A DNA stretch of 64,000 bases from Apilactobacillus kunkeei DSM 12361 = ATCC 700308. Lineage in GTDB: Bacteria; Bacillota; Bacilli; Lactobacillales; Lactobacillaceae. The notes below the pieces were generated by a model. The model did no database searches. It was not told the DNA's origin and worked only from the letters and a program-made list of their open reading frames with translations. Positions 36,463-45,918 of this stretch are shown piece by piece (the first letter of the stretch is position 1; every line of letters starts with the position of its first letter). Location of the stretch: positions 186,001 through 250,000 of the forward strand of contig NZ_JXDB01000007.1 of the NCBI RefSeq assembly GCF_001281265.1, in the 5' to 3' direction. The translations under genes and the position numbers were made by a program.

Positions 36463-37275
36463 ATGAAACATATTAATATATTTGCCATCTCAGATTCTAG
36501 TGGTGAAACAGCGATGCAAGTAGCTAAAACTGCTGGTGCACAATTTGAAAGCGCTGATATTTCATACGAACGATACCCATTTATCACTACCGAATCAATG
36601 TTAAGTGGTATCTTAAAAATTGCTAAACAAAAAGAAGCTGTCATTTTTCATACCCTAGTTAACGCCGATTTAAGTAAACTAATTGAAGATTTTGCAATGG
36701 CCAATAATTTACAAAACGTTGACTGTGTTCAAAAACCCATGAAGGCAATCAGTAGCCAATTAGGTTTCAATCCTGAACGTGTCAGTGGTTTGGTGCATGA
36801 CTTAAATGACGACTACTTTAAGCGCATTGAAGCGATGGAATTCTCCGTTGAAAATGATGATGGAAGCAATCCTCAAAACCTAACAAAAGCAGATGTCGTA
36901 ATCCTAGGAATTTCTAGAACATCAAAGACCCCGCTATCACTTTATCTTGCAAACAAGCAAGTAAAGGTTTCAAACGTACCAATTGGTCCTACCATCCAAT
37001 TACCTAAAGAAGTCTTTGATGTTGATCCAAAGAAGATTATTGGTCTTACCAGCGTAACTAAAGATATTCAAAAAATTAGAAAAGCCAGAATGGCATCATA
37101 TGGTATCGATGAAGATACACCATATTCAAACTCAAAGAACATTGACGAGGAATTAGAATACGCTAACAACTTATACCATAAACTTGGTTGTTTAATTATC
37201 GACGTCCACGATAAATCAATCGAAGAAACAGCCACTGTGATTATGGAAAGTCTTGATTTAGATTCATACCAATAA
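36463..37275 (+). CDS. pyruvate, phosphate dikinase regulatory protein (DUF299)
   Basis: A 270-residue protein of the PpsR/YqfL/DUF299 family. These are bifunctional ADP-dependent kinases and Pi-dependent phosphorylases acting on PPDK or PEP synthase. N-terminal AISDSSGETAMQ and the nucleotide-binding GISRTSKTPLSLYLANK (about 147-163) are family motifs. In Bacillus the homologue YqfL modulates CcpN. The target enzyme is not in this window. ATG at 36463 follows AAGGAG (8 nt); a GTG at 36454 overlaps that RBS. It shares a bidirectional terminator with nfo. Confidence 0.9.
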   Translation: MKHINIFAISDSSGETAMQVAKTAGAQFESADISYERYPFITTESMLSGILKIAKQKEAVIFHTLVNADLSKLIEDFAMANNLQNVDCVQKPMKAISSQLGFNPERVSGLVHDLNDDYFKRIEAMEFSVENDDGSNPQNLTKADVVILGISRTSKTPLSLYLANKQVKVSNVPIGPTIQLPKEVFDVDPKKIIGLTSVTKDIQKIRKARMASYGIDEDTPYSNSKNIDEELEYANNLYHKLGCLIIDVHDKSIEETATVIMESLDLDSYQ

Positions 37276-37301
37276 AAAAAGAGCTTAACAGCTCTTTTTT
37301 T
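37274..37301. terminator. bidirectional terminator between the PPDK regulator gene and nfo
   Basis: 12-bp stem (37274-37285 with 37290-37301) with A7 on one side and T7 on the other, so it is functional for both convergent genes. It overlaps the nfo stop codon. Confidence 0.9.
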
Positions 37302-38205
37302 ATTGATTTAAAATATCATCCATCAAATTGTTATTGAATTGTTGTTCTTTTAACATTTTAACTTCGAAGTAATGTGGCGACAACTTCTTCTTACTTCCTT
37401 CAACAGCAACAGCTGGTGTTTCCATAATCTTTGGAACATCAACTAATGATTCGTGATGAGCAATGTAGTTCAAAGCATCGAACCCGATTGTTCCCAAACC
37501 AATAATTTCGTGTCTATCCTTGTGACTACCGAAATCATTCTTAGAATCATTTAAATGAACAACCTTTAATCGATCTAAACCAATTACATGGTCGAATTCA
37601 TTTAGTACGCCGTCAAAGTCTTCTTTAACATTGTAACCAGCATCATTAGTATGACAAGTGTCGAAAGTAACGGATACTTTATCGTTATCCTTAACACCAT
37701 CAATGATTTGGGCAATTTCTTCAAAGGTACGGCCAACTTCTGTTCCCTTACCTGCCATGGTTTCCAAAGCAATTTGAACCTTTTGATCTGGTTCAATGAC
37801 TTCGTTTAACCCTTTGGCAATTTGAGCAATTGCTTTATCTGCACCTTCGCCAACATGAGAACCAGGATGTAACACAATTTGTGTTGCACCAATGGCTTCA
37901 GCACGTTTAACTTCTTCGTGTAAGAAATCAACACCAAACTTAAAGTTTTGTGGCTTGGAAACATTTCCTAGATTAATGATGTATGGAGCATGAACAACGG
38001 TTTCCAAAATACCATGTTCTTTCATGTATTCCTTACCGTCTTCGGCTCTTAATTCATCAATTGGCTTTCTTCTGGTGTTTTGAGGAGCACCAGTGTAAAC
38101 CATAAATGCATTTTCACCATAGCTGTCAGCTTCTTTAGCAGAACCCAAAAACATGGTTGAGCCATTCATGCTAACGTGAGATCCGATTAAAAACTTACTT
38201 GTCAT
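37300..38205 (-). CDS. nfo: endonuclease IV (AP endonuclease)
   Basis: A 301-residue TIM-barrel nuclease that cuts 5' of abasic sites in base excision repair. Zinc-site motifs: [42 protein letters not shown] and [17 protein letters not shown]. Family length is about 280-300. It starts 11 bp inside the end of the TagF-like gene, so it is probably the last gene of the tagB-tagG-tagF-like operon by translation coupling. Confidence 0.95.
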   Translation of the reverse strand: MTSKFLIGSHVSMNGSTMFLGSAKEADSYGENAFMVYTGAPQNTRRKPIDELRAEDGKEYMKEHGILETVVHAPYIINLGNVSKPQNFKFGVDFLHEEVKRAEAIGATQIVLHPGSHVGEGADKAIAQIAKGLNEVIEPDQKVQIALETMAGKGTEVGRTFEEIAQIIDGVKDNDKVSVTFDTCHTNDAGYNVKEDFDGVLNEFDHVIGLDRLKVVHLNDSKNDFGSHKDRHEIIGLGTIGFDALNYIAHHESLVDVPKIMETPAVAVEGSKKKLSPHYFEVKMLKEQQFNNNLMDDILNQ

Positions 38206-39418
38206 TACTAATCATCCTCATTTCATCAACAAATTTTTCTGAAGAGTCTGCAGATTCCCATCCACAATACTTTTCATAGAATTCTTCATACTTCTTATCG
38301 TAATCAGAATACTTCTTTTCCTTGTTAAATGCATCAATTTGCTTGTAAAAATCGTCTTCGTCTTCAACAACAGGTCCAGGTAATTCTGTTCTGTAGTCAA
38401 AGTAGAAACCACGAATATCATCTTCATAATGTTTTAAATCATATGCATAGAACAACATTGGTCGTTTCAAGTTTGCATAGTCAAACATTACTGATGAATA
38501 GTCTGTGATTAACAAATCAGACATTAGGTATAAGTCACTGATGTCTTCTTCAACCATGATGTAAACACGGTCTTCAAAGCCCCTAATATCAATGAAGTCT
38601 TTTACAAGGTAATGTGGTCTGATAATTAATACAGTGTTGTCATCAACTTGTTCAAAGAAAGTCTTTAAACTAAATGGTAATTCAAAGTTGTAAACACCCT
38701 TACGTTTGTAATTATCATCACGCCAAGTTGGTGCGTAGGTGATTACGTTTAAATCATCTCTACCAAGGTATTTTTTCTTAAGTCTACTAATGTTGTCTTG
38801 ATTGTCACCATAGTATAAGACGTCATTTCTTGGGTATCCGATATCTAAGAAATGATTGTTAAAATCAAATGCTCTAGAAAAAATATCTTTTGAGTATTGA
38901 TTGGGTGCAATTAAGTAATCCCAACGATGGGCTTCATTAGTAAAGTTTTCTTTATACTTTTCAGTATTAGTACCAGGCATCATAACGTTTTCGATGTCAG
39001 TACCTAGTTTTTTCAAAGGCGTACCATGCCATGTTTGCATGTATACAGTCCCCTTATTCTTGTTCCACCATTTTGGTGTTCTGGAATTAAATACCCAAAA
39101 GTTAGCTCTGGCCATTACCCATACCCATTTAGGCATGAATTTTCTGACAATCTTGATTTCAGGATATAATTCCTTGAAAGTCTTATATTGAGCTTTTCTG
39201 ACAGTAAAGTATGCTTTTGACTTATCTTCTGGATACTTTTCAATCCACTTTTCATAGACAGCTGCCGGGTTATCATTGATGTCCTTACCCTGGAAACTTT
39301 CAAAAACAACTAAATTCTTCTTTACTGGTAAAGTAATCAAAATGTTATTAATCAAGATCAATACTCGACGAATTGACTTCTTAATAAATCTAATTACTTT
39401 TTTCTTCAATTTCATCAT
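38195..39418 (-). CDS. CDP-glycerol glycerophosphotransferase (TagF/TarF-like)
   Basis: A 407-residue membrane-associated enzyme with a basic N-terminus ([14 protein letters not shown]). The glycerophosphotransferase motifs appear in order: [12 protein letters not shown] (catalytic His), [25 protein letters not shown] (second His) and [19 protein letters not shown]. The family transfers glycerol-3-phosphate (or ribitol phosphate) from CDP-glycerol onto undecaprenyl-linked acceptors during teichoic acid synthesis. It resembles the second GPT domain of the giant protein at 53471-58510. Start is the first of two ATGs; the RBS is weak. It follows the export permease gene by 29 nt. Confidence 0.88.
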   Translation of the reverse strand: MMKLKKKVIRFIKKSIRRVLILINNILITLPVKKNLVVFESFQGKDINDNPAAVYEKWIEKYPEDKSKAYFTVRKAQYKTFKELYPEIKIVRKFMPKWVWVMARANFWVFNSRTPKWWNKNKGTVYMQTWHGTPLKKLGTDIENVMMPGTNTEKYKENFTNEAHRWDYLIAPNQYSKDIFSRAFDFNNHFLDIGYPRNDVLYYGDNQDNISRLKKKYLGRDDLNVITYAPTWRDDNYKRKGVYNFELPFSLKTFFEQVDDNTVLIIRPHYLVKDFIDIRGFEDRVYIMVEEDISDLYLMSDLLITDYSSVMFDYANLKRPMLFYAYDLKHYEDDIRGFYFDYRTELPGPVVEDEDDFYKQIDAFNKEKKYSDYDKKYEEFYEKYCGWESADSSEKFVDEMRMISNDK

Positions 39419-39447
39419 ACGACAATTTCAATCCTTTTAACTTTTAA

Positions 39448-40266
39448 CTAAATGTAATCTACGAAACGAGCTCTGAACTTGTAGTGTAGATGTGATCCAA
39501 CCAATAGGAAGAATAATACTGTTAGCCAGAAGATTAACATCAACATTGGTTTTTGCCAGAACCAAGCTTCACCTAGCATTGATTCTCTAAATCCTGAAAC
39601 AATGTAGAAGAATGGGTTCAATTGTAAGAATCTTACAAAGAATGCTGGGAAAGCATTTGTTTCAAAGTTAAATAGAACTCCAGACATGTAGAACAATACT
39701 CTCATGATTGATTGTAAGAAGATACGGTAATCACGAACAAGAATTGTTACAGTTGAGTTGAAGATACCGAATGCTAATAGCCAACAAATCATTGCAAAGA
39801 AGTAGTATAGCCATTGAATCCAGTATAGGTTAGGTAGTACTCCACCCTTTAGGTAACCTAAGATAATTGAACATGCTAACATAGCCCAAAATGAACTTAA
39901 GTTAGTTAGAATCTTAATTGATGGTAGAACACTAACTGGGAACTTCATTTTTGATACCATACCAACTTGTTGGTAGATACTCTTTGAAGCATCTAAAGTA
40001 ACGCTGTTCATGTAGAACCATGGTGTAATACCGATAACCATCCAAGTTAGGTAATCAACACTTCCAGATGTACCCTTCTTCAAACCAACACCGAATACTA
40101 ACCAGTAAATTAAGATTTGAATAATTGGGTATAGATATGCCCAAACAATACCTAGATAATGACTCTGATAATCTGACTTATCTTGGTACTTTGAGACTCT
40201 AAACATTATTGGTAAATTTTGAATTTGCTCTTTGATTAATGTAATGACTTCCTTCAAGTCAATCAC
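39448..40266 (-). CDS. tagG: teichoic acid ABC exporter, membrane subunit (TagG-like)
   Basis: A 272-residue ABC-2 permease with about six membrane helices. SHYLGIVWAYLYPIIQILIYW and the C-terminal LNPFFYIVSGFRES are typical of TagG/Wzm exporters, which flip lipid-linked teichoic acid with an ATPase partner (TagH/Wzt). No ATPase gene lies next to it in this window, which is unusual. The start appears to be GTG at 40266, preceded closely by AAAGGAA. It lies between two glycerophosphotransferase genes, 7 nt from the upstream one. Confidence 0.88.
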   Translation of the reverse strand: MIDLKEVITLIKEQIQNLPIMFRVSKYQDKSDYQSHYLGIVWAYLYPIIQILIYWLVFGVGLKKGTSGSVDYLTWMVIGITPWFYMNSVTLDASKSIYQQVGMVSKMKFPVSVLPSIKILTNLSSFWAMLACSIILGYLKGGVLPNLYWIQWLYYFFAMICWLLAFGIFNSTVTILVRDYRIFLQSIMRVLFYMSGVLFNFETNAFPAFFVRFLQLNPFFYIVSGFRESMLGEAWFWQKPMLMLIFWLTVLFFLLVGSHLHYKFRARFVDYI

Positions 40267-40273
40267 ACTTCCT

Positions 40274-41440
40274 TTACTTTAAAGTTTTAATATACCTGTC
40301 GATTACTCGACTTGTTGCAAAACCATCATTGTACTTGTTCCAATGGTGATTGAAATTGGTAAAATCTGTTTGTTTATCTTCACTAATTGCTTTTCTTAAA
40401 TCATCCAAGGATGTAATTGGGTTTGTAGGTAACCAATTCAATAAATCATCTTGAATCCCTGGATTTTGTTTATATTGGTCTAAATCAAACATAAAGAACA
40501 ATAGAGAATGCGCATTAGGCAATAGTGAATAATCAAAAGCAACTGATGAATAGTCAGTTACCAAGGTATCAGTTACAGCCAACAAATCTGTGGTTGATAA
40601 TTGATTTGAAAACATCACGTTTGGATTCTTTGATTCTTTTTGCAATTTTTCTTCTAAGTCCTTTAGAAGCGGATGTAGCTTTACAACTACCATTGCATTA
40701 GGATCATTTGATAGGGCCTTAACAACACCCTTAGGTGGATTAAATGACCTACCCTCATCACGATATGTTGGTGCGTATAGGATTACTCGTTTGCCCTTCA
40801 ATTGGGGAGCAAAGCTATAAACACGTCTTCTCGCAATCTTTTGCCATTTTTCCTTAAATAATCTATCAGATCTTGGATAACCAATCATCTTCATTTTCTC
40901 AAAGGAAACATGATAACTGTTCTCAAACACATGCCCCATTGTTTCGGAAGCAACCACGTATTCATCAAAGCTGTTATAAACCTTTTGAAAACGACGTTTG
41001 TCAGAAGCACTTCTATCCTTAGTAGAAGCATCTTCCCAACCAAACTTCTTAATTGCTCCGTTGGCATGCCATAATTGAACAACCTTTAAATCTTTTGGAT
41101 GGGCAATCCCACCCATGAACGGAAAGTAATTGTCACAAAAGACAACATTACTTGCCATTATCTTTGGAATTAAATCAAATATTAATTTAAAACCATCCCG
41201 AAATAAGACGGTCTTAATTCCATATGCAGCCAAGTCAGTCGCAGCTGCTTCGCTTGATGATTCATAATATACATATAGCCTTTTATTTTTTGGCAATCGA
41301 CGAGCCATCGATTTAATTAATCCAAGATTATTATCAAAGCTCATTATGTAAATTACATTCTCTTTTTTTCTGAAATAAAATAGTAAAGATACTATCTTAA
41401 TTAAAAATATATACATAACCTTCAAAACAGATCCCACCAT
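40274..41440 (-). CDS. tagB: teichoic acid primase-like glycerophosphotransferase (TagB-like)
   Basis: A 388-residue protein with a hydrophobic N-terminal stretch (about 5-25) and the CDP-glycerol glycerophosphotransferase fold. The motif QLWHANGAIKKFGWED, in place of QTWHGTPLK, points to the TagB/TarB primase subfamily that adds the first glycerol phosphate to the linkage unit. Also present: GYPRSDRLF, YAPTYRDEG, VKLHPLL and TDYSSVAFDY. First gene of the putative tagB-tagG-tagF-nfo operon. The first ATG has no good RBS; alternative starts (TTG at 41425 or a later ATG) cannot be excluded. Confidence 0.8.
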   Translation of the reverse strand: MVGSVLKVMYIFLIKIVSLLFYFRKKENVIYIMSFDNNLGLIKSMARRLPKNKRLYVYYESSSEAAATDLAAYGIKTVLFRDGFKLIFDLIPKIMASNVVFCDNYFPFMGGIAHPKDLKVVQLWHANGAIKKFGWEDASTKDRSASDKRRFQKVYNSFDEYVVASETMGHVFENSYHVSFEKMKMIGYPRSDRLFKEKWQKIARRRVYSFAPQLKGKRVILYAPTYRDEGRSFNPPKGVVKALSNDPNAMVVVKLHPLLKDLEEKLQKESKNPNVMFSNQLSTTDLLAVTDTLVTDYSSVAFDYSLLPNAHSLLFFMFDLDQYKQNPGIQDDLLNWLPTNPITSLDDLRKAISEDKQTDFTNFNHHWNKYNDGFATSRVIDRYIKTLK

Positions 41441-41466
41441 ATTTAAAAACTATCACACAATCCAGT

Positions 41467-41472
41467 ATTATA
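41467..41472 (-). promoter_or_regulatory. -10 element of the tag operon
   Basis: Perfect TATAAT on the minus strand 26 nt upstream of the ATG. It overlaps one copy of a GTGTGATA direct repeat (41451-41458 and 41471-41478). The -35 region is poor, which would fit a regulated promoter. Confidence 0.45.
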
Positions 41473-41505
41473 TCACACTTAATGTATAAAAATTATTACA
41501 TTTAA

Positions 41506-42393
41506 CTATTCAACCTTGTGTTCATAGAAATGCCCCATAATAGTAGATGCTTCAGTCACACTTGCAAATGCGTGTTCATCTGATTCATCTAAAGCTTCCT
41601 GTAACTCGGATAGTTCATATCTTGAAATGGTCGTAAATAGAATTGTTTTTTCATCATGATTGTAGGCACCCTCAGCGCCGTGAATAATGGTGATTCCACG
41701 TGGAATGTGGTTTTGAATACTATCAATCACCGTCTTTGGATGATCGGTTACAACCAACACCTGCATTCTTTGTTGACGGGTGTAGGCAAAGTCGATTGCT
41801 TTAGCATTTACCACAATCCCAATTGCTGAGTAGAATGCGTATGGCCAACCATACGTAAATCCGGCTGCGGTAATGATGAAGATGTTGAAAGCGATGTTAA
41901 TCGTTCCAATACTCCTCCCCGTCTTTCTTCTGATAACGATTCCTAAAATGTCCAATCCACCTGTAGAAATCTCGTTTTTCAAACTCATTCCTGTTCCAAA
42001 ACCATTAACCACACCACCAAAGATGGCACAAATCATTGGGTCATTGGTTAGATACACCGGATGCAATGACTTAATCATAAAACTTGCTAGAAAAACAGTT
42101 AAGATAGTAAAACAAGTAAATTGATGACCAATTTGTTTCCATGCTAGTATAAAAAATGGAATATTTAATACAAATAAACCAATCGAAGGAGAAATGGAGA
42201 ATGGTAAAAATCTCCCTGATAAAGTATTAATCAACTGTGATAAACCAGTAAATCCAGATGAGTAGATTTTACCTGGCGTCCAGAAAAAATTCATGGCAAT
42301 TGATACCATGATTCCGTACATAAAGGCAGTTGACGCTTTCGCTAAGTATTGATGTCGTCTTAAAATCCTTTGAACATCGTCCATAAGTTTCAT
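41506..42393 (-). CDS. YitT family membrane protein
   Basis: A 295-residue protein with five to six membrane helices (about residues 15-190; SSGFTGLSQLI and EISTGGLDILGIVIRRKTG are family motifs) and a cytoplasmic C-terminal DUF2179 domain (about 205-290). The family is common in Firmicutes in several copies; transport function is suspected but unproven. GAGAGG precedes the first ATG by only 2 nt, so a start three codons later (42384) is possible. It follows the aspS terminator. Confidence 0.88.
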   Translation of the reverse strand: MKLMDDVQRILRRHQYLAKASTAFMYGIMVSIAMNFFWTPGKIYSSGFTGLSQLINTLSGRFLPFSISPSIGLFVLNIPFFILAWKQIGHQFTCFTILTVFLASFMIKSLHPVYLTNDPMICAIFGGVVNGFGTGMSLKNEISTGGLDILGIVIRRKTGRSIGTINIAFNIFIITAAGFTYGWPYAFYSAIGIVVNAKAIDFAYTRQQRMQVLVVTDHPKTVIDSIQNHIPRGITIIHGAEGAYNHDEKTILFTTISRYELSELQEALDESDEHAFASVTEASTIMGHFYEHKVE

Positions 42394-42437
42394 AACCTCT
42401 CATTTAATATGAAAATAGTATAACATAAATACGAATT

Positions 42438-42466
42438 AAAAAAAGACTTCCCTAATGGAAGTCTTT
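42438..42466 (-). terminator. terminator of aspS
   Basis: 10-bp stem (42442-42451 with 42457-42466), 5-nt loop, minus-strand T-run 42438-42444. Confidence 0.85.
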
Positions 42467-42474
42467 CTTTATTA

Positions 42475-44256
42475 TTAAGCTTCTGGTTCGTCTTCAGTTT
42501 CTAGTCCTAAGTCATCTAATTGTTTCTTAGAAACAGGTGCTGGAGCGTTAGTCATTGGTTCAGTAGCCTTTGAATTCTTAGGGAATGCGATAACATCTCT
42601 AATATTTTCGGTTTGTGCTAATAATCTAGCAAAACGGTCTAAACCAATAGCTAAACCTCCATGAGGTGGGAAACCGTAGTCTAAGGCATCTAGGAAGTAA
42701 CCAAATTGTTCTTGTGCGCTTTCTCTAGTGAAGCCTAAGGCCTTTAGCATCTTCAATTGTAGTTCCTTAGTATGGATACGGATTGATCCGCCACCAAGTT
42801 CTAGACCATTCAAGATAATGTCATAACTTTGAGCGTGAGCCTTGTGAGGGTCTTCGCCATCGTTTAGGTAATGTTCATCACCTTCGTTAGGCATTGTGAA
42901 TGGATGGTGAGCTGGAACCCATCTGTCGATACCTTCGTCGTAGTCGAATAATGGCCAGTCAACAACCCATAAGAAGTCAAAGACGTCTGAAGGAATCATG
43001 TCTTGTTCCTTAGCGATTGCACATCTTAGGTAACCTAATGTGTCAGCAACAACTTTGTCTCTGTCAGCAGCGAATAGCAATAAGTCGCCTGCCTTAGCTT
43101 CGGTAGCTGCAAGCATTTGGTCAACAACACTTTGGTCATCGAAGAATTTAGCAATTGGACCAGTTAAACCTTCGTCGGTAACCTTCATCCAAGCAAGACC
43201 CTTGGCACCAAATCTTTCTACGTATTCTGCATATTTGTCGATGTCTTTTCTCGAGTACTTGTCAGCACCACCAGGAACGGCAATTGCTTTTACCTTACCG
43301 CCGTTTTCAATTGCGCCACTAAATACCTTAAATTTAACATCTTTAACGATGTCTGATAGATCCTTTAGTTCCATACCAAATCTAACATCTGGTTGGTCGG
43401 TACCAAAACGATCCATCGATTCTTGCCAAGTAATACGCTTGAATGGAGCCTTGATATCGATGTTTAAAGTATCCTTCATTACCTTAACAATTAAGCCTTC
43501 AGTTAGGTCTTGGATGTCTTCAGCATTTAAGAATGAAGTTTCCATATCGATTTGGGTAAATTCTGGTTGTCTGTCACCACGTAAGTCTTCATCACGGAAA
43601 CAACGAGCAATTTGGTAGTAACGGTCAAAGCCTGAACCCATCAATAATTGCTTAAATAGTTGTGGTGATTGTGGTAGTGCATAAAATGAACCATGGTAAA
43701 GTCTTGAAGGGACAAGGTAATCACGAGCACCTTCTGGAGTTGAAACTGTTAAGTTAGGAGTTTCAATGTCTACAAAACCATTCTTGTTAAAGTATTCGTG
43801 AACTGCTTGAGTAATCTTACTTCTTAAGATAATTCCACGTTGTACCTCTGGACGTCTTAAGTCTAAGTATCTGTACTTCAACTTAGTTTCTTCTGAAGCT
43901 GTTATATTGTCCTTAATATCAAATGGAGGGTTTTCAGACTTGTTTAAGATTTTTACTTCTGAAACAGCAATTTCAATCTTACCAGTGTTAATGTCTGGGT
44001 TAACTTCCTTTTCACTTCTGGCAACTACAGTTCCTTTTACTTCGATTACATATTCATTTCTTAATTGATCAGCGATTGCCAATGCATCTGCGCTGTTCTT
44101 GTCACTAAATACTAGTTGGACAATTCCTTTACGGTCTCTTAAGTCAACGAAGATTAATTTACCTAAGTCACGACGTTTGGCAACCCATCCGTCTAAGCAT
44201 ACTTCTTGGTTTAAGTAGCTTTCGTCTACTAAACCACAATAAGTTGTTCGGTTCAT
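42475..44256 (-). CDS. aspS: aspartyl-tRNA synthetase
   Basis: A 593-residue bacterial-type AspRS: N-terminal OB anticodon-binding domain ([23 protein letters not shown]), class II core with [33 protein letters not shown] (motif 2) and [13 protein letters not shown] (motif 3), and the bacterial GAD insertion (about 280-420). It starts 23 nt after hisS and shares its T-box leader. The enzyme may also charge tRNA(Asn) in organisms using the transamidation route; this cannot be decided here. Confidence 0.97.
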   Translation of the reverse strand: MNRTTYCGLVDESYLNQEVCLDGWVAKRRDLGKLIFVDLRDRKGIVQLVFSDKNSADALAIADQLRNEYVIEVKGTVVARSEKEVNPDINTGKIEIAVSEVKILNKSENPPFDIKDNITASEETKLKYRYLDLRRPEVQRGIILRSKITQAVHEYFNKNGFVDIETPNLTVSTPEGARDYLVPSRLYHGSFYALPQSPQLFKQLLMGSGFDRYYQIARCFRDEDLRGDRQPEFTQIDMETSFLNAEDIQDLTEGLIVKVMKDTLNIDIKAPFKRITWQESMDRFGTDQPDVRFGMELKDLSDIVKDVKFKVFSGAIENGGKVKAIAVPGGADKYSRKDIDKYAEYVERFGAKGLAWMKVTDEGLTGPIAKFFDDQSVVDQMLAATEAKAGDLLLFAADRDKVVADTLGYLRCAIAKEQDMIPSDVFDFLWVVDWPLFDYDEGIDRWVPAHHPFTMPNEGDEHYLNDGEDPHKAHAQSYDIILNGLELGGGSIRIHTKELQLKMLKALGFTRESAQEQFGYFLDALDYGFPPHGGLAIGLDRFARLLAQTENIRDVIAFPKNSKATEPMTNAPAPVSKKQLDDLGLETEDEPEA

Positions 44257-44279
44257 AATATCTCTCCTAATCTTATTTT

Positions 44280-45569
44280 CTATTTAAAGTTCTTTGAAAT
44301 TAATTCTGCAAAGTTATCTTTTACTTCATTAATATCTACAGTAACTTCGTTTCCATCAGCCATGTTCTTAACATGAATGGTGTTTGATTCTAGCTCATTA
44401 TCACCTAAAGTTAGTGTGAACTTAGCATCTAGCTTGTCAGCACTCTTGAATTGCGCCTTTGGCTTACGTGCTAGGTAATCTTTATCAGCCTTAAAGTCTT
44501 GATTTCTTAGTGCTTGAACAATCTTAAGTGCTTCAACACTAGCATCGTCACCAATTCCAACTACATAAGCGTCTAAACCAAATGTGTCTGGAAATTGGAA
44601 GTTCTTTGAATCCATAAGTAGAAGTAATCTTTCTACCCCTAGACCAAATCCAACACCTGGCATTTGAGGACCACCTAGTTCTTCAACTAAGCCATCGTAT
44701 CTACCACCGGCACAGATTGTAGTGTAGCCTTCACCTAATTCCTTAGCGTTAGCCATGATTTCAAAGATTGTGTGGTTGTAGTAGTCCAATCCACGAACCA
44801 TTGTGTGATCAACATCGTATTTGATGCCTAAATCATCCAATAGTCTAGTTACCTTGTCGAAATGCTTTTGAGCATCATCGGTTAGGTAATCTAGAATTGA
44901 AGGTGCACCATCAACGATTAATTGGTCTTCTGGTGCCTTACTATCTAGCACACGAAGTGGATTTTTGTGTAGACGTTCCTTAGAATCATCACTTAGTTCT
45001 TCAAAGTGTGGTTCCAAGTAGTCAATCAATGCTTGACGGTAGTCAGCACGAGTTTGCTTATCACCTAATGTGTTAATAGCTACTCTCAAGTCATCAATTC
45101 CTAGGTTTTGTAGGTAGTTAACGGCCATTGAAATAACTTCAACATCTAATTCTGGTGATTCGCTGCCGAAAGCTTCAACACCGATTTGGTGGAATTGACG
45201 TTGACGACCAGATTGAGGACGTTCGTATCTAAACATAGGTCCCATGTAGTACATCTTTACTGGCTTAGGTGTATCTGGACCGTAAAGTTTATTTTCAACA
45301 AACGCTCTAACTACGCCGGCAGTTCCTTCTGGTCTTAATGTAATATGACGATCTCCCTTATCGTGAAAGTCATACATTTCTTTTGTAACAATATCCGAAG
45401 TTTCTCCTGATGTTCTTGAAAAAACATCGAAGCTTTCAAACATCGGTGTTCTTATTTCTTGATAACGATAAGCCGCAAACAACTTTCTAGCTGTTTCTTC
45501 AACAAATTGCCATTTTTCTGAAGTTCCTGGCAAAATATCTGCGGTTCCTTTTGGACGTTGATATCGCAT
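44280..45569 (-). CDS. hisS: histidyl-tRNA synthetase
   Basis: A 429-residue class II synthetase: [11 protein letters not shown] at the N-terminus, motif 2 region [20 protein letters not shown], the histidine-A motif [12 protein letters not shown], and motif 3 [15 protein letters not shown]. The C-terminal anticodon-binding domain follows. GGAGGG is 7-8 nt before the ATG. It is first in the hisS-aspS operon behind a T-box. Confidence 0.97.
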   Translation of the reverse strand: MRYQRPKGTADILPGTSEKWQFVEETARKLFAAYRYQEIRTPMFESFDVFSRTSGETSDIVTKEMYDFHDKGDRHITLRPEGTAGVVRAFVENKLYGPDTPKPVKMYYMGPMFRYERPQSGRQRQFHQIGVEAFGSESPELDVEVISMAVNYLQNLGIDDLRVAINTLGDKQTRADYRQALIDYLEPHFEELSDDSKERLHKNPLRVLDSKAPEDQLIVDGAPSILDYLTDDAQKHFDKVTRLLDDLGIKYDVDHTMVRGLDYYNHTIFEIMANAKELGEGYTTICAGGRYDGLVEELGGPQMPGVGFGLGVERLLLLMDSKNFQFPDTFGLDAYVVGIGDDASVEALKIVQALRNQDFKADKDYLARKPKAQFKSADKLDAKFTLTLGDNELESNTIHVKNMADGNEVTVDINEVKDNFAELISKNFK

Positions 45570-45601
45570 GATAATCCCTCCGCAAACTTTAATAACTGAA
45601 T

Positions 45602-45825
45602 AAAAAAAGCCCCTGTCTAAATAAAATCATTTAGACAAGGGCGCAAAAAGCACGGTACCACCTTTTTTTAACTCTTATGTAACGTATAATTACGAATGGC
45701 TTAGCCATTAGCCTCAAAAGTGTCTTTCCAGGATTTCTTTCGTCGTTATTTCACCAAACTAACGCTCTCTTATACCTAAGAAAATTCCGTACTCTTCTTT
45801 TTTCATCAGCGAGTATTCTATTCAT
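45602..45825 (-). promoter_or_regulatory. T-box leader of hisS-aspS
   Basis: Minus strand: T-box signature GGTGGTACCGTG (45651-45662) and a terminator with 14-bp arms (45609-45622, 45629-45642) followed by seven T (45602-45608). The putative specifier region reads GACAC (45720-45724), which contains both GAC (Asp) and CAC (His) in overlapping registers. This fits control of an operon encoding both synthetases. The exact 5' limit is approximate. Confidence 0.92.
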
Positions 45826-45830
45826 GTTTT

Positions 45831-45859
45831 AGGTTAATGTAATTTACTTAAAAAGTCAA
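45831..45859 (-). promoter_or_regulatory. promoter of hisS-aspS
   Basis: Minus-strand TTGACT (45854-45859), 17-nt spacer, weak -10 TAACCT (45831-45836). Confidence 0.45.
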
Positions 45860-45872
45860 GAACTCACATATT

Positions 45873-45900
45873 TTGCTTCATTCTAAATCCATTGTAGAAT
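45873..45900 (+). promoter_or_regulatory. putative promoter of the fructosamine kinase-like gene
   Basis: TTGCTT (45873-45878), 16-nt spacer, TAGAAT (45895-45900). The -10 is part of a 7-bp inverted repeat (CATTCTA 45879-45885, TAGAATG 45895-45901). Confidence 0.4.
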
Positions 45901-45918
45901 GGAATAGAGGTGATATAT

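Noticed and set aside
43040-43618. 192-codon open frame on the plus strand
   Set aside because: Antisense to the conserved core of aspS; no RBS, and composition follows the aspS codon pattern.
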